Source of the DNA: PRS1 sp965250265
GTDB lineage: Bacteria > Bacteroidota > Bacteroidia > Flavobacteriales > Flavobacteriaceae
Reading direction: 5' to 3'
Assembly (NCBI GenBank): GCA_965250265.1
Contig: CBDFNO010000015.1
Location: 620,001 to 684,000 of the forward strand
Length of the DNA stretch: 64,000 nucleotides
Positions 44,681-54,531 of the stretch are shown here, piece after piece (position 1 is the stretch's first letter; every line of letters starts with the position of its first letter). The position numbers and the translations under genes were made by a program. The notes under the pieces were generated by a model. The model ran no database searches. It saw only the letters and a list, made by a program, of their open reading frames with translations, and was not told the origin of the DNA.

Positions 44681-46247
44681 ATTTATTAGAATTGGCACGC
44701 GTGATAGCCAACTTGCCCTTTGGCAAGCAAAAACTGTACAACAAATCTTGGAAAAGCTCGGTCACAAAACCGAGTTAGTTCTGGAAAAATCAACAGGTGA
44801 TTTAGTCTTAGATAAACCTTTGTACAAATTGGGAATTACCGGAATTTTCACTAGAACTTTAGACATTGCATTGCTTAATAATGAAATTGACATTGCAGTG
44901 CATTCTTTAAAAGATGTGCCAACAATTTTACCAAAAGGTATTGTGCAAGCAGCCGTGTTAAAACGTGGAAACATAAGAGACACTTTGGTTTATAAAAACA
45001 ATGAAGAGTTTTTGTCTCAGCGAAATGCAATTATTGCTACTGGAAGTTTACGACGAAGAGCGCAATGGCTAAATAGATATCCTACGCATACACTTGTAGA
45101 TTTACGTGGCAATGTAAATACGCGTTTGCAAAAATTGGAGGACAACGATTGGAATGGCGCTATTTTCGCTGCTGCTGGTTTAGGACGTATTGGGTTAAGA
45201 CCTGAAAATGCTATTAATTTAGATTGGATGATTCCTGCTCCTGCTCAAGGAGCAATTATGATTACTGCTTTAGAAGAAGATAAAGATATAAGAAATATTA
45301 TTGCTGAATTAAACCACGAAGAAACAGAGATCTGTACCTCTATTGAGCGTCAGTTTTTAAACCTTTTAGAAGGTGGTTGTACTGCTCCAATTGGAGCCAT
45401 TGCTTATATAAAAGACGAACAAGTATCGTTTCAAGGTGCGCTTTTAAGTACAGATGGGACAAAGAAAATTGAAGTCACACGAAACGACAAATTAGGCGAA
45501 CATCACGAAATAGCTTCCTATTGTGCTGATTTTATTATTCAGCGTGGTGGAAAGCGCTTAATGAATGAATTAAAGCAAGTAGATAAAAAAGTAAATGTGT
45601 ATTCTACAAAAACACTGACAAGCGCGCAATTGGAATTATTTCATAATGATATAAAAATCGAAAGCAGTGATTTTATTCAAATTAATACAAATAGAATAAA
45701 ACCTTTCATCTTAAAATCTGAAATAAGAAATGTAATAATTACCAGCAAAAATGCCGTAGAATCTTTAATTACAAATATTCCTGGGAACGAATTACAATTC
45801 AAAAACATCTATTGTGTTGGTCGACGCACAAAACGTTTAGTAGAACAAAAAATTGGAAAAGTAACACATAGTGAACCAAATGCTAAGAAATTAGCTGATT
45901 ATCTTGTAGAATTTATCGAAGGTACAGAAGTGACTTATTTTTGCAGTGATTTACGATTAGATGATTTACCAAATATTCTAGCCGAAAATAACATTACTGT
46001 AAATGAAGTTGACGCATATAGCACTAAATTTGCTCCTATTAAAATTAGTGAAAAAACTGAAGGTGTTATGTTTTACAGTCCGTCAACAGTAAAAAGTTAT
46101 TTGTTAGAAAACAGTGGAGAGAAAATTGCTTTTTGTATTGGCGAAACAACAGCTGCTGAAGCTCAAAAACACTTTAAAGATGTTAGAATTGCTAAACTTC
46201 CAACTATAGAAAGCGTTATAGAATTAGTTAATCAAAATTACATTTAA
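44673..46247 (+). CDS. Hydroxymethylbilane synthase/uroporphyrinogen-III synthase fusion
   Basis: This 524-residue protein has an HMBS domain in the first 300 residues (FIRIGTRDSQLALWQAKTV, DIAVHSLKDVPTILPKG, TGSLRRRAQW and the cofactor Cys in LLEGGCTAPIGA). The rest is a HemD-type domain (VIITSKNAVESL, YCVGRRTKRLV, MFYSPSTVKSYLLEN). Two successive heme enzymes are thus joined, which is seen in many Flavobacteriia. Gene names would be hemC and hemD. It lies between hemA (overlap) and hemE. Confidence 0.95.
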   Translation: MSKFIRIGTRDSQLALWQAKTVQQILEKLGHKTELVLEKSTGDLVLDKPLYKLGITGIFTRTLDIALLNNEIDIAVHSLKDVPTILPKGIVQAAVLKRGNIRDTLVYKNNEEFLSQRNAIIATGSLRRRAQWLNRYPTHTLVDLRGNVNTRLQKLEDNDWNGAIFAAAGLGRIGLRPENAINLDWMIPAPAQGAIMITALEEDKDIRNIIAELNHEETEICTSIERQFLNLLEGGCTAPIGAIAYIKDEQVSFQGALLSTDGTKKIEVTRNDKLGEHHEIASYCADFIIQRGGKRLMNELKQVDKKVNVYSTKTLTSAQLELFHNDIKIESSDFIQINTNRIKPFILKSEIRNVIITSKNAVESLITNIPGNELQFKNIYCVGRRTKRLVEQKIGKVTHSEPNAKKLADYLVEFIEGTEVTYFCSDLRLDDLPNILAENNITVNEVDAYSTKFAPIKISEKTEGVMFYSPSTVKSYLLENSGEKIAFCIGETTAAEAQKHFKDVRIAKLPTIESVIELVNQNYI

Positions 46248-46255
46248 AATAATTA

Positions 46256-46283
46256 TGTCATGCTGAATTTGTCGAAGCAGCTC
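46256..46283. repeat. Short interspersed repeat (copy at the hemCD-hemE junction)
   Basis: This block opens TGTCATGCTGAAT and ends GCAGCTC; its 28 bases belong to the same family as 58356-58383 read on the other strand. It contains a GCTG/CAGC stem and overlaps the spurious early ATG at 46260. Confidence 0.55.
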
Positions 46284-46295
46284 GTTTCAAAAAAT

Positions 46296-47318
46296 ATGAT
46301 TAAAAACGATTTATTTTTAAGAGCTTTAAGAGGAGAGAACGTAGAGCGTCCACCGGTTTGGATGATGCGTCAAGCTGGACGTTTCCTGCCAGAATTTATG
46401 GCAATTCGTGAGAAATACGATTTTTTTACCCGTTGTCGTACTCCAGAATTAGCCAGCGAAATTACCGTTCAACCTATTCGCCGTTTTGGAATGGACACTG
46501 CAATCTTGTTTAGCGATATTTTGGTAATTCCTCAAGCAATGAATATTGAGGTGCAAATGAAACCTGATTTTGGGCCATATCTACCAAATCCTGTACGTGA
46601 CCAAAAAGGTGTTGACAATGTAATCGTTCCAGATGTTAATGTGGAATTAGATTATGTATATCAGGCGATAAAAGCGACCAAGGAATTATTGAATAATGAG
46701 ATTCCGTTAATTGGTTTTGCAGGGTCACCATGGACGATTTTATGCTATGTTGTACAAGGTCAAGGCTCTAAAACCTTTGACAAAGCAAAAGAATTTTGTT
46801 TTACAAATCCTATTGCTGCACATCAATTATTACAAAAAATTACAGATACTACTATTACATATTTAAAAGCAAAAGTAAAAGCTGGCGTTGATGTTGTTCA
46901 AATTTTTGATTCTTGGGGAGGAATGCTTTCTCCAGTAGACTATCAAGAATTTTCGTGGCAATATATCAACCAGATTATTGAAGCCTTAAAAGATGATGCT
47001 CCTGTAATTGCATTTGGAAAAGGTTGCTGGTTTGCATTACAAGATATGGCAAAAAGTAATGCTTCTGCTTTAGGAATAGATTGGACGATTACAGCACAAA
47101 ATGCACGATACTTAACTGGTGGCAATATAACGCTTCAAGGTAATTTTGATCCTTCAAGATTATTATCACCTCCTTCAGAAATTAAAAAAATGGTACACCA
47201 AATGATAAATGATTTTGGAAAAGACAAATATATTGTAAATTTAGGTCATGGCATTTTACCAAACATTCCGTTAGACCATGCCAAAGCGTTTATTGATGCT
47301 GTAAAAGAATACGAATAG
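46296..47318 (+). CDS. hemE: Uroporphyrinogen decarboxylase
   Basis: The protein is 340 residues from ATG 46296. An in-frame ATG at 46260 lies in an interspersed repeat and is rejected. It has the family signatures PPVWMMRQAGRFLPEF and GFAGSPWTILCYVVQGQG, and ends in GNFDPSRLL and NLGHGILPNIP. It converts uroporphyrinogen III to coproporphyrinogen III. The length agrees with the family. Confidence 0.96.
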   Translation: MIKNDLFLRALRGENVERPPVWMMRQAGRFLPEFMAIREKYDFFTRCRTPELASEITVQPIRRFGMDTAILFSDILVIPQAMNIEVQMKPDFGPYLPNPVRDQKGVDNVIVPDVNVELDYVYQAIKATKELLNNEIPLIGFAGSPWTILCYVVQGQGSKTFDKAKEFCFTNPIAAHQLLQKITDTTITYLKAKVKAGVDVVQIFDSWGGMLSPVDYQEFSWQYINQIIEALKDDAPVIAFGKGCWFALQDMAKSNASALGIDWTITAQNARYLTGGNITLQGNFDPSRLLSPPSEIKKMVHQMINDFGKDKYIVNLGHGILPNIPLDHAKAFIDAVKEYE

Positions 47319-47352
47319 AAGTTATATAACTAATCTTTAAATATATCTTATA

Positions 47353-47778
47353 ATGTTAAAAATATTTAAACAATTCGAAAAGTGGATAATAATTATTTTA
47401 GGATTCATTTTAGGAATATTTATGGTATTCAGTTTATTTGAACTTATAGTTTTGATCGTTAAAGAATTAACAAGTGTGAATAGCTCTGGAATAGGATTAT
47501 TACTAAACCCAAATGAGATAAAACAATTTTTAGATTTATTTTTTATCATTTTAATCGCTTTTGAGCTTTTTGAAACTATTCGTGTGTATTTAAAAGATAA
47601 TGTTTTCCATGCTGAATATATTGTTCTAGTTGGCATAATAGCTTTAGCAAGAAAAATAGTTTTATTAGATTTTGATAAAATTGAATCCCTAACTATAATT
47701 GGAATTGGGGTCTTATTAATAGCACTCTCTGGAAGTTATTATTTATTAAAAAAGGGAGATCTATTAGATGAAAAATAA
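47353..47778 (+). CDS. PsiE-like membrane protein
   Basis: This 141-residue protein has four hydrophobic helices (WIIIILGFILGIFMVFSLFE, FLDLFFIILIAFELFETIRV, EYIVLVGIIALARKIV, LTIIGIGVLLIALSGSYYLL). Pattern and length match the phosphate-starvation-inducible PsiE family, whose function is unknown. It is embedded in the heme operon and overlaps hemF by 11 bases, so it is cotranslated with it. A role in heme metabolism is not shown. Confidence 0.78.
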   Translation: MLKIFKQFEKWIIIILGFILGIFMVFSLFELIVLIVKELTSVNSSGIGLLLNPNEIKQFLDLFFIILIAFELFETIRVYLKDNVFHAEYIVLVGIIALARKIVLLDFDKIESLTIIGIGVLLIALSGSYYLLKKGDLLDEK

Positions 47779-48670
47779 GTTTTACAAATATATTAACGAC
47801 TTACAGGATATTATTACTTCAAAACTTGAAGCAATTGATGGCAAAGTAGGGTTTCAAGAAGATATTTGGGAACGACCAGAAGGTGGAGGCGGAAGAACTC
47901 GTGTTATTGAAAACGGAGCTGTTTTTGAAAAAGGAGGTGTAAATATTTCGGCAGTATACGGTGAATTGCCCGAAACTATGCGTCAACATTTTGGTGTTGA
48001 TCAAGCGAATTTTTACGCTTGTGGCTTGAGCTTGGTATTACATCCTAGGTCTCCCATGATTCCTACCGTTCATGCAAATTGGCGTTATTTTGAAATGTAT
48101 GATGAACACCAAAATATTGTTGATAGTTGGTTTGGTGGAGGTCAAGATTTAACGCCTTATTATTTGTTTGAAGACGATGCTAAACATTTTCATCAAGTGT
48201 GTAAAACTGCTTGCGACAAACACAATCCAGAGTTCTATTCAAATTATAAAAAACGTTGTGATGAATATTTTTATAACTCCCATCGTAACGAAGCTCGAGG
48301 TATTGGTGGGTTATTTTTTGACTATTGTAAAGCTTCTGACGATATGAGTATGGAAAATTGGTATAACTTTGCAACCGAAGTAGGTAATAGTTTCTTGGAA
48401 TCTTATGTGCCAATTGTTGAAAAACGGAAAGAATTAGATTATAATGCAGCCCAACGTAACTGGCAAGAAATTCGTCGTGGTCGCTATGTGGAATTCAATT
48501 TAGTTCACGACAAGGGTACTCTTTTCGGATTAAAAACCAATGGAAGAATAGAAAGTATTTTGATGAGCTTACCTCCTCATGTGCAATGGCATTACAATCA
48601 TGTGCCAGAAAAAAGAAGTGAAGAAGAAAAATTAATTAAAGTATTACAACAACCTAAAAACTGGATTTAA
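47768..48670 (+). CDS. hemF: Oxygen-dependent coproporphyrinogen III oxidase
   Basis: This 300-residue protein has the HemF signature region GGGGRTRVIENGAVFEKGGV near residue 40, ANFYACGLSLVLHPRSPMIP, HANWRYFEMY and DSWFGGGQDLTPYYLFEDD. It oxidatively decarboxylates coproporphyrinogen III, so heme synthesis here uses O2 at this step. The length is standard. It overlaps the PsiE-like gene and ends one base before the next gene. Confidence 0.96.
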   Translation: MKNKFYKYINDLQDIITSKLEAIDGKVGFQEDIWERPEGGGGRTRVIENGAVFEKGGVNISAVYGELPETMRQHFGVDQANFYACGLSLVLHPRSPMIPTVHANWRYFEMYDEHQNIVDSWFGGGQDLTPYYLFEDDAKHFHQVCKTACDKHNPEFYSNYKKRCDEYFYNSHRNEARGIGGLFFDYCKASDDMSMENWYNFATEVGNSFLESYVPIVEKRKELDYNAAQRNWQEIRRGRYVEFNLVHDKGTLFGLKTNGRIESILMSLPPHVQWHYNHVPEKRSEEEKLIKVLQQPKNWI

Positions 48671-48671
48671 T

Positions 48672-49445
48672 ATGTGGAAATGGATTAAACGTATTACACT
48701 CATTATTAATATAAAATCACTAATCATTACATCATTAGCGATTATATCGACAATGTTTTGTTTGCATTATGATATAAAAGCAAGTTTTCCATTAACGCTT
48801 ATAAGTACAGCTATTGTATTCCCTATTGTGTTTTCTATTGGTGGTGCATACAAGCGTCGTGAAGTAGCATTGGATGAATATGGTTCTATAAAAGCACATG
48901 GACGCGCATTATATTTTGCTGTTTTACATTGGCTAGAAAACCCTCCACAAGAACTAAAAACCGAACTAAAAGAACGTCTTCAAAATTTGCTGGAATCCTG
49001 TAAAATTATGTTTACTCATCCTGTTAATGAGTTAGAAATAAATGAAAAAGGAGTTTATAATAGCTTTCAAGGCTTATCAGAATTTATTAAAACTATGAGA
49101 ACTCACGGATTGCCTTCAGGAGAAGCATCGCGTTCCAATCAGTTTTTAAGTAAAATGATGATTTCTTTTGAGCGTATAAAGCATATTTATCAATATCGTA
49201 CACCTCGAACTTTGCGCACGTATAGTGACATTTTTATTATAATTTTACCCATTATTTATGGCCCACATTTTGCTGATAGTGCAACCAACTATAGTTATGG
49301 GTTACAGTTTGCAATGCCTGTTTTATTTAGTGTAATATTAGTAGCATTAGATAATATTCAATCTCATCTCGAAAATCCTTTTGATCAACAAGGTGAAGAT
49401 GACGTGCATATAAGTGTAGAAAAGTATATTAGGAATTTAGATTAG
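48672..49445 (+). CDS. Bestrophin-like membrane protein
   Basis: This 257-residue protein has two membrane helices near the N-terminus (LIITSLAIISTMFCLHYDIK and FPLTLISTAIVFPIVFSIGG), a central soluble helical part and two further hydrophobic segments (IFIIILPIIYGPHFA, LQFAMPVLFSVILVAL). The end, DNIQSHLENPFDQQGEDDV, resembles the conserved end of bestrophin-type anion channels. The assignment is tentative. It sits between hemF and hemB in the heme operon, 1 and 5 bases from its neighbours. Confidence 0.6.
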   Translation: MWKWIKRITLIINIKSLIITSLAIISTMFCLHYDIKASFPLTLISTAIVFPIVFSIGGAYKRREVALDEYGSIKAHGRALYFAVLHWLENPPQELKTELKERLQNLLESCKIMFTHPVNELEINEKGVYNSFQGLSEFIKTMRTHGLPSGEASRSNQFLSKMMISFERIKHIYQYRTPRTLRTYSDIFIIILPIIYGPHFADSATNYSYGLQFAMPVLFSVILVALDNIQSHLENPFDQQGEDDVHISVEKYIRNLD

Positions 49446-49450
49446 AAACT

Positions 49451-50425
49451 ATGTATCCATTACGAAGAAATAGAAGATTAAGAACTAACTTAGCCATTCG
49501 TTCTTTAGTTCGTGAAACGATAATCACACCAAACGATTTTTTAGTCCCACTTTTTGTAGTTGAAGGCAAAGGTATAAAAGAAGAAATTGCTTCGATGCCA
49601 AATTACTTTAGATTCAGTTTAGATTTACTTGAACATGAAGTTAATCAGCTTTGGAAACTTGGCTTAAAGTCAGTATTGCTATTTGTAAAAGTTCCAGATA
49701 ATTTAAAAGACAATGCTGGGACAGAAGCTTTGAATCCAAATGGTTTGATGCAACGTGCTATTAAAACAGTAAAAAATGTATGCCCAGATATGTTAATTAT
49801 GACAGATGTTGCTCTTGACCCTTACTCATCTTATGGTCATGATGGCATTGTAGAAAACAATATTATTTTAAACGATGAAACTGCCGAAGTTTTAGCAGAA
49901 ATGAGTATCTCTCATGCACAAGCAGGAGCAAATTTTGTAGCTCCAAGTGATATGATGGATGGTCGTGTTCTCACCATTCGTGAGGCTTTAGAAGAAGAAG
50001 GATTTACAGATACTGGAATAATGAGCTACTCTGCAAAATATGCATCAGCCTTTTATGGTCCATTTCGCGATGCATTAGACTCTGCTCCCGGTTTTGGTGA
50101 TAAAAAAACATATCAAATGGATTGTGCAAATCGTTACGAAGCCCTTCGAGAAACTGAAATGGATATTGATGAAGGTGCAGATATTGTGATGGTGAAACCA
50201 GGAATGGCATATTTAGATATAGTTAGAGATGTGAAAAACGAATTTGATGTTCCAGTAGCAGTATATCAGGTTAGTGGTGAGTATGCTATGATTAAAGCAG
50301 CAGCAGAAAAAGGTTGGATAGATCATGACCAGGTGATGCTGGAAAGTACAATAGCCTTTAAAAGAGCTGGTGCAGATATTATTGCTTCGTACTTTGCCAA
50401 GGATATTGTGAAATTGATTTCTTAA
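49451..50425 (+). CDS. hemB: Delta-aminolevulinic acid dehydratase (porphobilinogen synthase)
   Basis: This 324-residue protein shows RRNRRLRTNLAIRSLVRET, the metal/substrate region MTDVALDPYSSYGHDGI, and both Schiff-base lysine contexts (TGIMSYSAKYASAFYGPFRD and DIVMVKPGMAYLDIV). A Cys-rich zinc site is lacking (ALDPYSSYGHDG), so it is the magnesium type. It condenses two 5-aminolevulinate molecules. It is the last gene of the heme cluster in this window. Confidence 0.96.
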   Translation: MYPLRRNRRLRTNLAIRSLVRETIITPNDFLVPLFVVEGKGIKEEIASMPNYFRFSLDLLEHEVNQLWKLGLKSVLLFVKVPDNLKDNAGTEALNPNGLMQRAIKTVKNVCPDMLIMTDVALDPYSSYGHDGIVENNIILNDETAEVLAEMSISHAQAGANFVAPSDMMDGRVLTIREALEEEGFTDTGIMSYSAKYASAFYGPFRDALDSAPGFGDKKTYQMDCANRYEALRETEMDIDEGADIVMVKPGMAYLDIVRDVKNEFDVPVAVYQVSGEYAMIKAAAEKGWIDHDQVMLESTIAFKRAGADIIASYFAKDIVKLIS

Positions 50426-50454
50426 CTTTCAGGACAATATTATATTTTGAATTA

Positions 50455-51750
50455 ATGTTTAAAAATCTATTTTTAACGCTTTCTTGTTTTCTTTTAACTT
50501 CACAATTTATTAATGCGCAATTACAGTGGGCAACACCAGAAGAAGTTGGTTTAGATTCTAATTATATCCAAGCAAAAGTAGATTCGATAATGACGCTAGG
50601 CATTAGAGAAAAAGCATTTCCAGGTGTTCAATTATTGGTTGCAAAAAACAATAAAATTATTTTTCATCAAGCTTATGGTTTTCATACTTACGATAATATT
50701 CAAAAAGTTGAGTTAGATGATATTTACGACTTGGCATCAGTAACCAAAATAACTGGACCATTACCAGCTTTAATGAAATTGTATGATAAAGGGAAGTTAG
50801 ATTTAGATGTACCGTTTAGTAATTATTGGAAATCATGGAAACATAGAAAAGACAAAAAAGATATTACGCTTCGCGAATTATTAGCACACCAATCTGGACT
50901 TCAACCTTATACTGTGTTTTTAAATGAAGTTCTTAAAAACGGAAAACTAAAAAGATGTTTTATTCGAGAAAAAGCGAGTAAGCGATTTTCGTTACAAGTT
51001 TATAACAATTTATATGTCAACAAACGCTTTAAAAAGAAGATGTATCGGAAAATAAAACGATCTAAAGTAAGTAATGAAAAAATCTATAAATATTCAGGAT
51101 TAGCCTCTTTAATTTATCCGCAACTTATAGAAAATATAACAGGAATCTCATATACATCCTATCTTCAAAACAATTTCTATAACCCATTGGGATGTTCCAC
51201 TCTTGGTTATCTACCTGTTCTAAAAGGTTATAAAAACACTATTGTGCCAACAGAAAAAGATTCCCTCTTCAGAAAAGATCTCACCAAAGGCTGGGTTCAC
51301 GATGAGAATGCTGCACTATTAGGTGGCGTTTCTGGAAATGCTGGACTCTTTGGTACGGCAACCGATTTAGCTATAATAATGCAAATGTATTTACAAAAAG
51401 GTATCTATAATGAAAAACGATATATAAAAGAATCTACAATAAATGAATTTACTAAAATTCAATTCCCTGAAAATAACAATCGACGGGGATTAGGTTTTGA
51501 TAAGCCATTAATAAACAATCAAGAGCTTTCAATAAAAGAAGCCTATCCTGCCCCAGAAGTAAGTTCAGAAAGTTTTGGACATTCTGGATTTACTGGCACT
51601 TTTGTCTGGACAGACCCAAAAGAACAATTCGTTTTTATTTTTTTATCAAACAGAGTGTATCCTTCAAGAACACATCGAAATATTTACAATCTTAACATAA
51701 GACCTGCTTTGCAACAAGTGTTTTACAAAGCAACAAAACTGAAAAATTAA
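50455..51750 (+). CDS. Serine hydrolase of the beta-lactamase/PBP-like class C family
   Basis: This 431-residue protein has a signal peptide (NLFLTLSCFLLTSQFINAQ). The nucleophile motif is SxxK in DLASVTKITGPLPAL, the Tyr motif lies near KYSGLASLIYPQ, and the third motif region is FGHSGFTGTFVW. It would be an exported esterase, peptidase or cell-wall hydrolase. True beta-lactamase activity cannot be assumed. It follows hemB by 29 bases. Confidence 0.88.
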   Translation: MFKNLFLTLSCFLLTSQFINAQLQWATPEEVGLDSNYIQAKVDSIMTLGIREKAFPGVQLLVAKNNKIIFHQAYGFHTYDNIQKVELDDIYDLASVTKITGPLPALMKLYDKGKLDLDVPFSNYWKSWKHRKDKKDITLRELLAHQSGLQPYTVFLNEVLKNGKLKRCFIREKASKRFSLQVYNNLYVNKRFKKKMYRKIKRSKVSNEKIYKYSGLASLIYPQLIENITGISYTSYLQNNFYNPLGCSTLGYLPVLKGYKNTIVPTEKDSLFRKDLTKGWVHDENAALLGGVSGNAGLFGTATDLAIIMQMYLQKGIYNEKRYIKESTINEFTKIQFPENNNRRGLGFDKPLINNQELSIKEAYPAPEVSSESFGHSGFTGTFVWTDPKEQFVFIFLSNRVYPSRTHRNIYNLNIRPALQQVFYKATKLKN

Positions 51751-51790
51751 TTGGCAAATAATTAGTATTTTAGAGTTTTAAAAGCACTGC

Positions 51791-52870
51791 ATGAGTTTAC
51801 TTATTTTTTACGCATTTATTTCAATTTTTGTTTCTTTTTTATGCTCAATTCTCGAAGCTGTATTATTGAGTGTTTCACCAACTTTTATCAATGTAAAAAA
51901 GAAGGAAGGAAAAGCATTTGCTTCTTCACTTGAAATACTTAAAAAAGATGTCGATAAGCCCTTAATTGCAATTCTTACACTAAATACTATTGCCCATACT
52001 GTAGGTGCCATTTTAGTTGGAGTACAAGCCGAAAAAGTTTTCGGTAATGGTGATAATTCAATAATGATTGTATCTGCTGCAATGACAATTTTAATTTTAG
52101 TGGTTTCAGAAATTATACCAAAAACTATTGGAGCAACTTATTGGAAACAATTAGCAGGTGTTTCTACATCCATTTTAAACGCTTTAATATTTTTCTTTAA
52201 ATGGACTGGTTTGATTTGGGTTTTACAATTATTCACAAAATTATTTGGCAAAAACAAAGAAGGAGAGAGCGTGTTAAGCCGTGAAGATTTTCATGCTATG
52301 GCTGATATCGCCCAAGCTGAGGGTGTTTTTGAAGCATCTGAAAGTACTATTATAAAAAACCTCATTAACTTTAAAGAAATCCGTGTAAAGGATGTTATGA
52401 CACCACGAACAGTTATGAAGATTGCTTCAGAGAAAATGAAAATAAAATCCTTTTTTGATGAAAATCCGAATTTAAAGTTTTCCCGAATTCCTATTTATGG
52501 AAATAATACTGATGAAATTTCTGGATATTTTTTAAAAGACAATTTATTGGAAGCTATTATAAAAGGAAATGGAGAAAAGCTCCTGAAATCAATACAACGA
52601 GAGTTATTGGTAACCACAAGAAATTTACCAATTCCTGAATTGTTTGAAACCTTAATTGCAAAACGAGAACATATTGCTTTGGTAGTTGATGAATATGGCT
52701 CTGTAAGTGGATTAGTAACTCAAGAAGATGTTATAGAAACTCTTTTAGGTTTAGAGATTATGGACGAAAGTGATAATGTTGCAGACCTTCAAAAGTTAGC
52801 AAGAAAAGGTTGGGAAACAAGAGCAAAACGTTTAGGATTAATTGAAGAACAAAACCCTGAAGATAAGTGA
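51791..52870 (+). CDS. CNNM/CorC-type protein with CBS domains
   Basis: This 359-residue protein has an N-terminal DUF21/CNNM membrane domain with three or four helices (LLIFYAFISIFVSFLCSILE, AVLLSVSPTFINVKKKEG, IIPKTIGATYW). A CBS pair follows (VKDVMTPRTVMKIA, HIALVVDEYGSVSGLVTQED). Members are linked to magnesium or cobalt efflux or transport. The usual C-terminal transporter-associated domain is absent or reduced to a short tail. Its stop codon overlaps the GTG start of the next gene. Confidence 0.9.
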   Translation: MSLLIFYAFISIFVSFLCSILEAVLLSVSPTFINVKKKEGKAFASSLEILKKDVDKPLIAILTLNTIAHTVGAILVGVQAEKVFGNGDNSIMIVSAAMTILILVVSEIIPKTIGATYWKQLAGVSTSILNALIFFFKWTGLIWVLQLFTKLFGKNKEGESVLSREDFHAMADIAQAEGVFEASESTIIKNLINFKEIRVKDVMTPRTVMKIASEKMKIKSFFDENPNLKFSRIPIYGNNTDEISGYFLKDNLLEAIIKGNGEKLLKSIQRELLVTTRNLPIPELFETLIAKREHIALVVDEYGSVSGLVTQEDVIETLLGLEIMDESDNVADLQKLARKGWETRAKRLGLIEEQNPEDK

Positions 52871-53340
52871 AAGACTGTTTAATTAATACACCTTTGGGTG
52901 TTACCAAAATTAGTGGTGATGAATCTGGTATTTCATCTGTAATTGTTTTAAATACAAGCGAAACTATTACAGATATTATCCCTGAAATTCTTCAAGATTG
53001 TGTGTGTCAGCTTCAAGAGTATTTTAATGGAGAACGGGAACGTTTCCATTTAAAATTAAACCCTCAAGGTACTGCGTTCCAAAAAAAAGTTTGGGAACAA
53101 CTTCAAATTATTTCTTTTGGTAAAACAGTTTCCTATCTAGAACTTTCAAAACAATTAGGCGATGTAAAAGCCATTCGTGCTGTGGCAAACGCTAATGGTA
53201 AAAACCCTCTTTGGATTATAGTGCCATGCCATCGCGTTATTGGAAGTGATGGAAGTTTAACAGGATATGCTGGAGGGTTACATAGAAAACAATGGCTGTT
53301 AGATCATGAAAGTCCTTACAAACAACAATCACTATTTTAA
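52867..53340 (+). CDS. ogt: Methylated-DNA-protein cysteine methyltransferase
   Basis: This 157-residue protein starts at GTG 52867, overlapping the previous stop (GTGA). It has the RNase-H-like N-terminal region and the MGMT core with FQKKVWEQLQIISFGKTVSY and the active-site IIVPCHRVIGSDGSL. It repairs O6-methylguanine by irreversible transfer to the Cys. The symbol ogt is used for the family and assumes the usual function. Confidence 0.93.
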   Translation: MKDCLINTPLGVTKISGDESGISSVIVLNTSETITDIIPEILQDCVCQLQEYFNGERERFHLKLNPQGTAFQKKVWEQLQIISFGKTVSYLELSKQLGDVKAIRAVANANGKNPLWIIVPCHRVIGSDGSLTGYAGGLHRKQWLLDHESPYKQQSLF

Positions 53341-53373
53341 TTCATTATATTTATTTTCTAAAAACATGCTCAA

Positions 53374-54528
53374 ATGAAATTTCTAAAAAAGCTTTTAAAA
53401 TGGATCGTTATCTTATTCGGTTTACTCATTATCGTATTGTATGTTACAGATACCGATTATTTAATTAAGGCTGTAAGAACTATTTATATGAAAGGTCATA
53501 AAACATCCTACCTTTCTGATTATAATGTGTTTGATAATAGAACTATCAAGAAAGGAACTGCTCAACCTTGGAACTTTCATAAAGACTACAATTCTGTAAA
53601 AGAAACAGAAATACTTACCGATCTTAATAATGATAAAGGAACTGTTGCCTTTTTAATAATTAAAAACGACAGTATTTGGTTTGAAAATTATTATGATGGG
53701 TATGATAAAGACTCTAAAAGTAATTCGTTCTCTATGGCAAAAAGTATGGTTTCAGCTATGTTAGGCAAGGCTATTATGGAAGGTAAAATTAAAAGTTTAG
53801 ATCAGCCTGTTGGTGATTTTTATCCTGAATTCAATGAAGGTTTGGCGTCAAAAATGACAGTTGGGGATTTATCATCAATGGCTTCAGGTTTAAATTGGGA
53901 TGAAAGTTATTATTCCCCTTTATCTATTATGACAAGAGCTTATTTTTATGACGATTTAGAAAAAATGATGCTTGGCGTTAAAGTAACTAAAGAATCTGGG
54001 CAATCCTATAAATATTTAAGTGGCAACACCCAACTTTTAGGAATGGTAATTGAAAAAGCAACAGGAGTAAAATTATCAGATTATTTAAGTAACAGCTTTT
54101 GGAGACCTTTAGGAGCTGAAAATGAAGCTTTTTGGCAATTAGATAGCGAAGAAAGCGGATTAGAAAAAACCTACTGTTGTGTAGCTAGTAATGCTCGAGA
54201 TTTTGCGAGATTTGGAAAATTATATAAACAACATGGTAATTGGAATGGAAAGCGACTTCTAGATTCAGCTTTTATTGCAAAATCTATAAAGCCTCGTTTT
54301 GCATCAAGTCCTGAATATGGTTACGGTTGGTGGTTGGCAAATCATAATGATAAAGAGATTTTTTATATGAGAGGGCATTTAGGGCAAATGGTTATAGTAA
54401 TACCGGAAGATGATGCCATAATTGTTCGTCTCGGGCATAAAATAGAATTGTCTGAAGATATGAGTATTGATCCACATTCACCAAATTTTTATACTTATAT
54501 AGACGAAGCTTATAAAATGATGCAATAA
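53374..54528 (+). CDS. Serine hydrolase (class C beta-lactamase-like)
   Basis: This 384-residue protein has an N-terminal hydrophobic anchor (WIVILFGLLIIVLYV). The SxxK nucleophile is in NSFSMAKSMVSAMLG, the YxN-like motif is in YKYLSGNTQLLGMVI, and the third motif is near YMRGHLGQMVIVI. It is probably anchored in the inner membrane with the active site outside. The substrate is unknown. It is unrelated in sequence detail to the similar-class hydrolase at 50.5 kb. Confidence 0.88.
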   Translation: MKFLKKLLKWIVILFGLLIIVLYVTDTDYLIKAVRTIYMKGHKTSYLSDYNVFDNRTIKKGTAQPWNFHKDYNSVKETEILTDLNNDKGTVAFLIIKNDSIWFENYYDGYDKDSKSNSFSMAKSMVSAMLGKAIMEGKIKSLDQPVGDFYPEFNEGLASKMTVGDLSSMASGLNWDESYYSPLSIMTRAYFYDDLEKMMLGVKVTKESGQSYKYLSGNTQLLGMVIEKATGVKLSDYLSNSFWRPLGAENEAFWQLDSEESGLEKTYCCVASNARDFARFGKLYKQHGNWNGKRLLDSAFIAKSIKPRFASSPEYGYGWWLANHNDKEIFYMRGHLGQMVIVIPEDDAIIVRLGHKIELSEDMSIDPHSPNFYTYIDEAYKMMQ

Positions 54529-54531
54529 AAG

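Noticed and set aside
46260..46295. ATG at 46260 as hemE start
   Set aside because: It lies inside an interspersed repeat, and the hemE family N-terminus fits the ATG at 46296.
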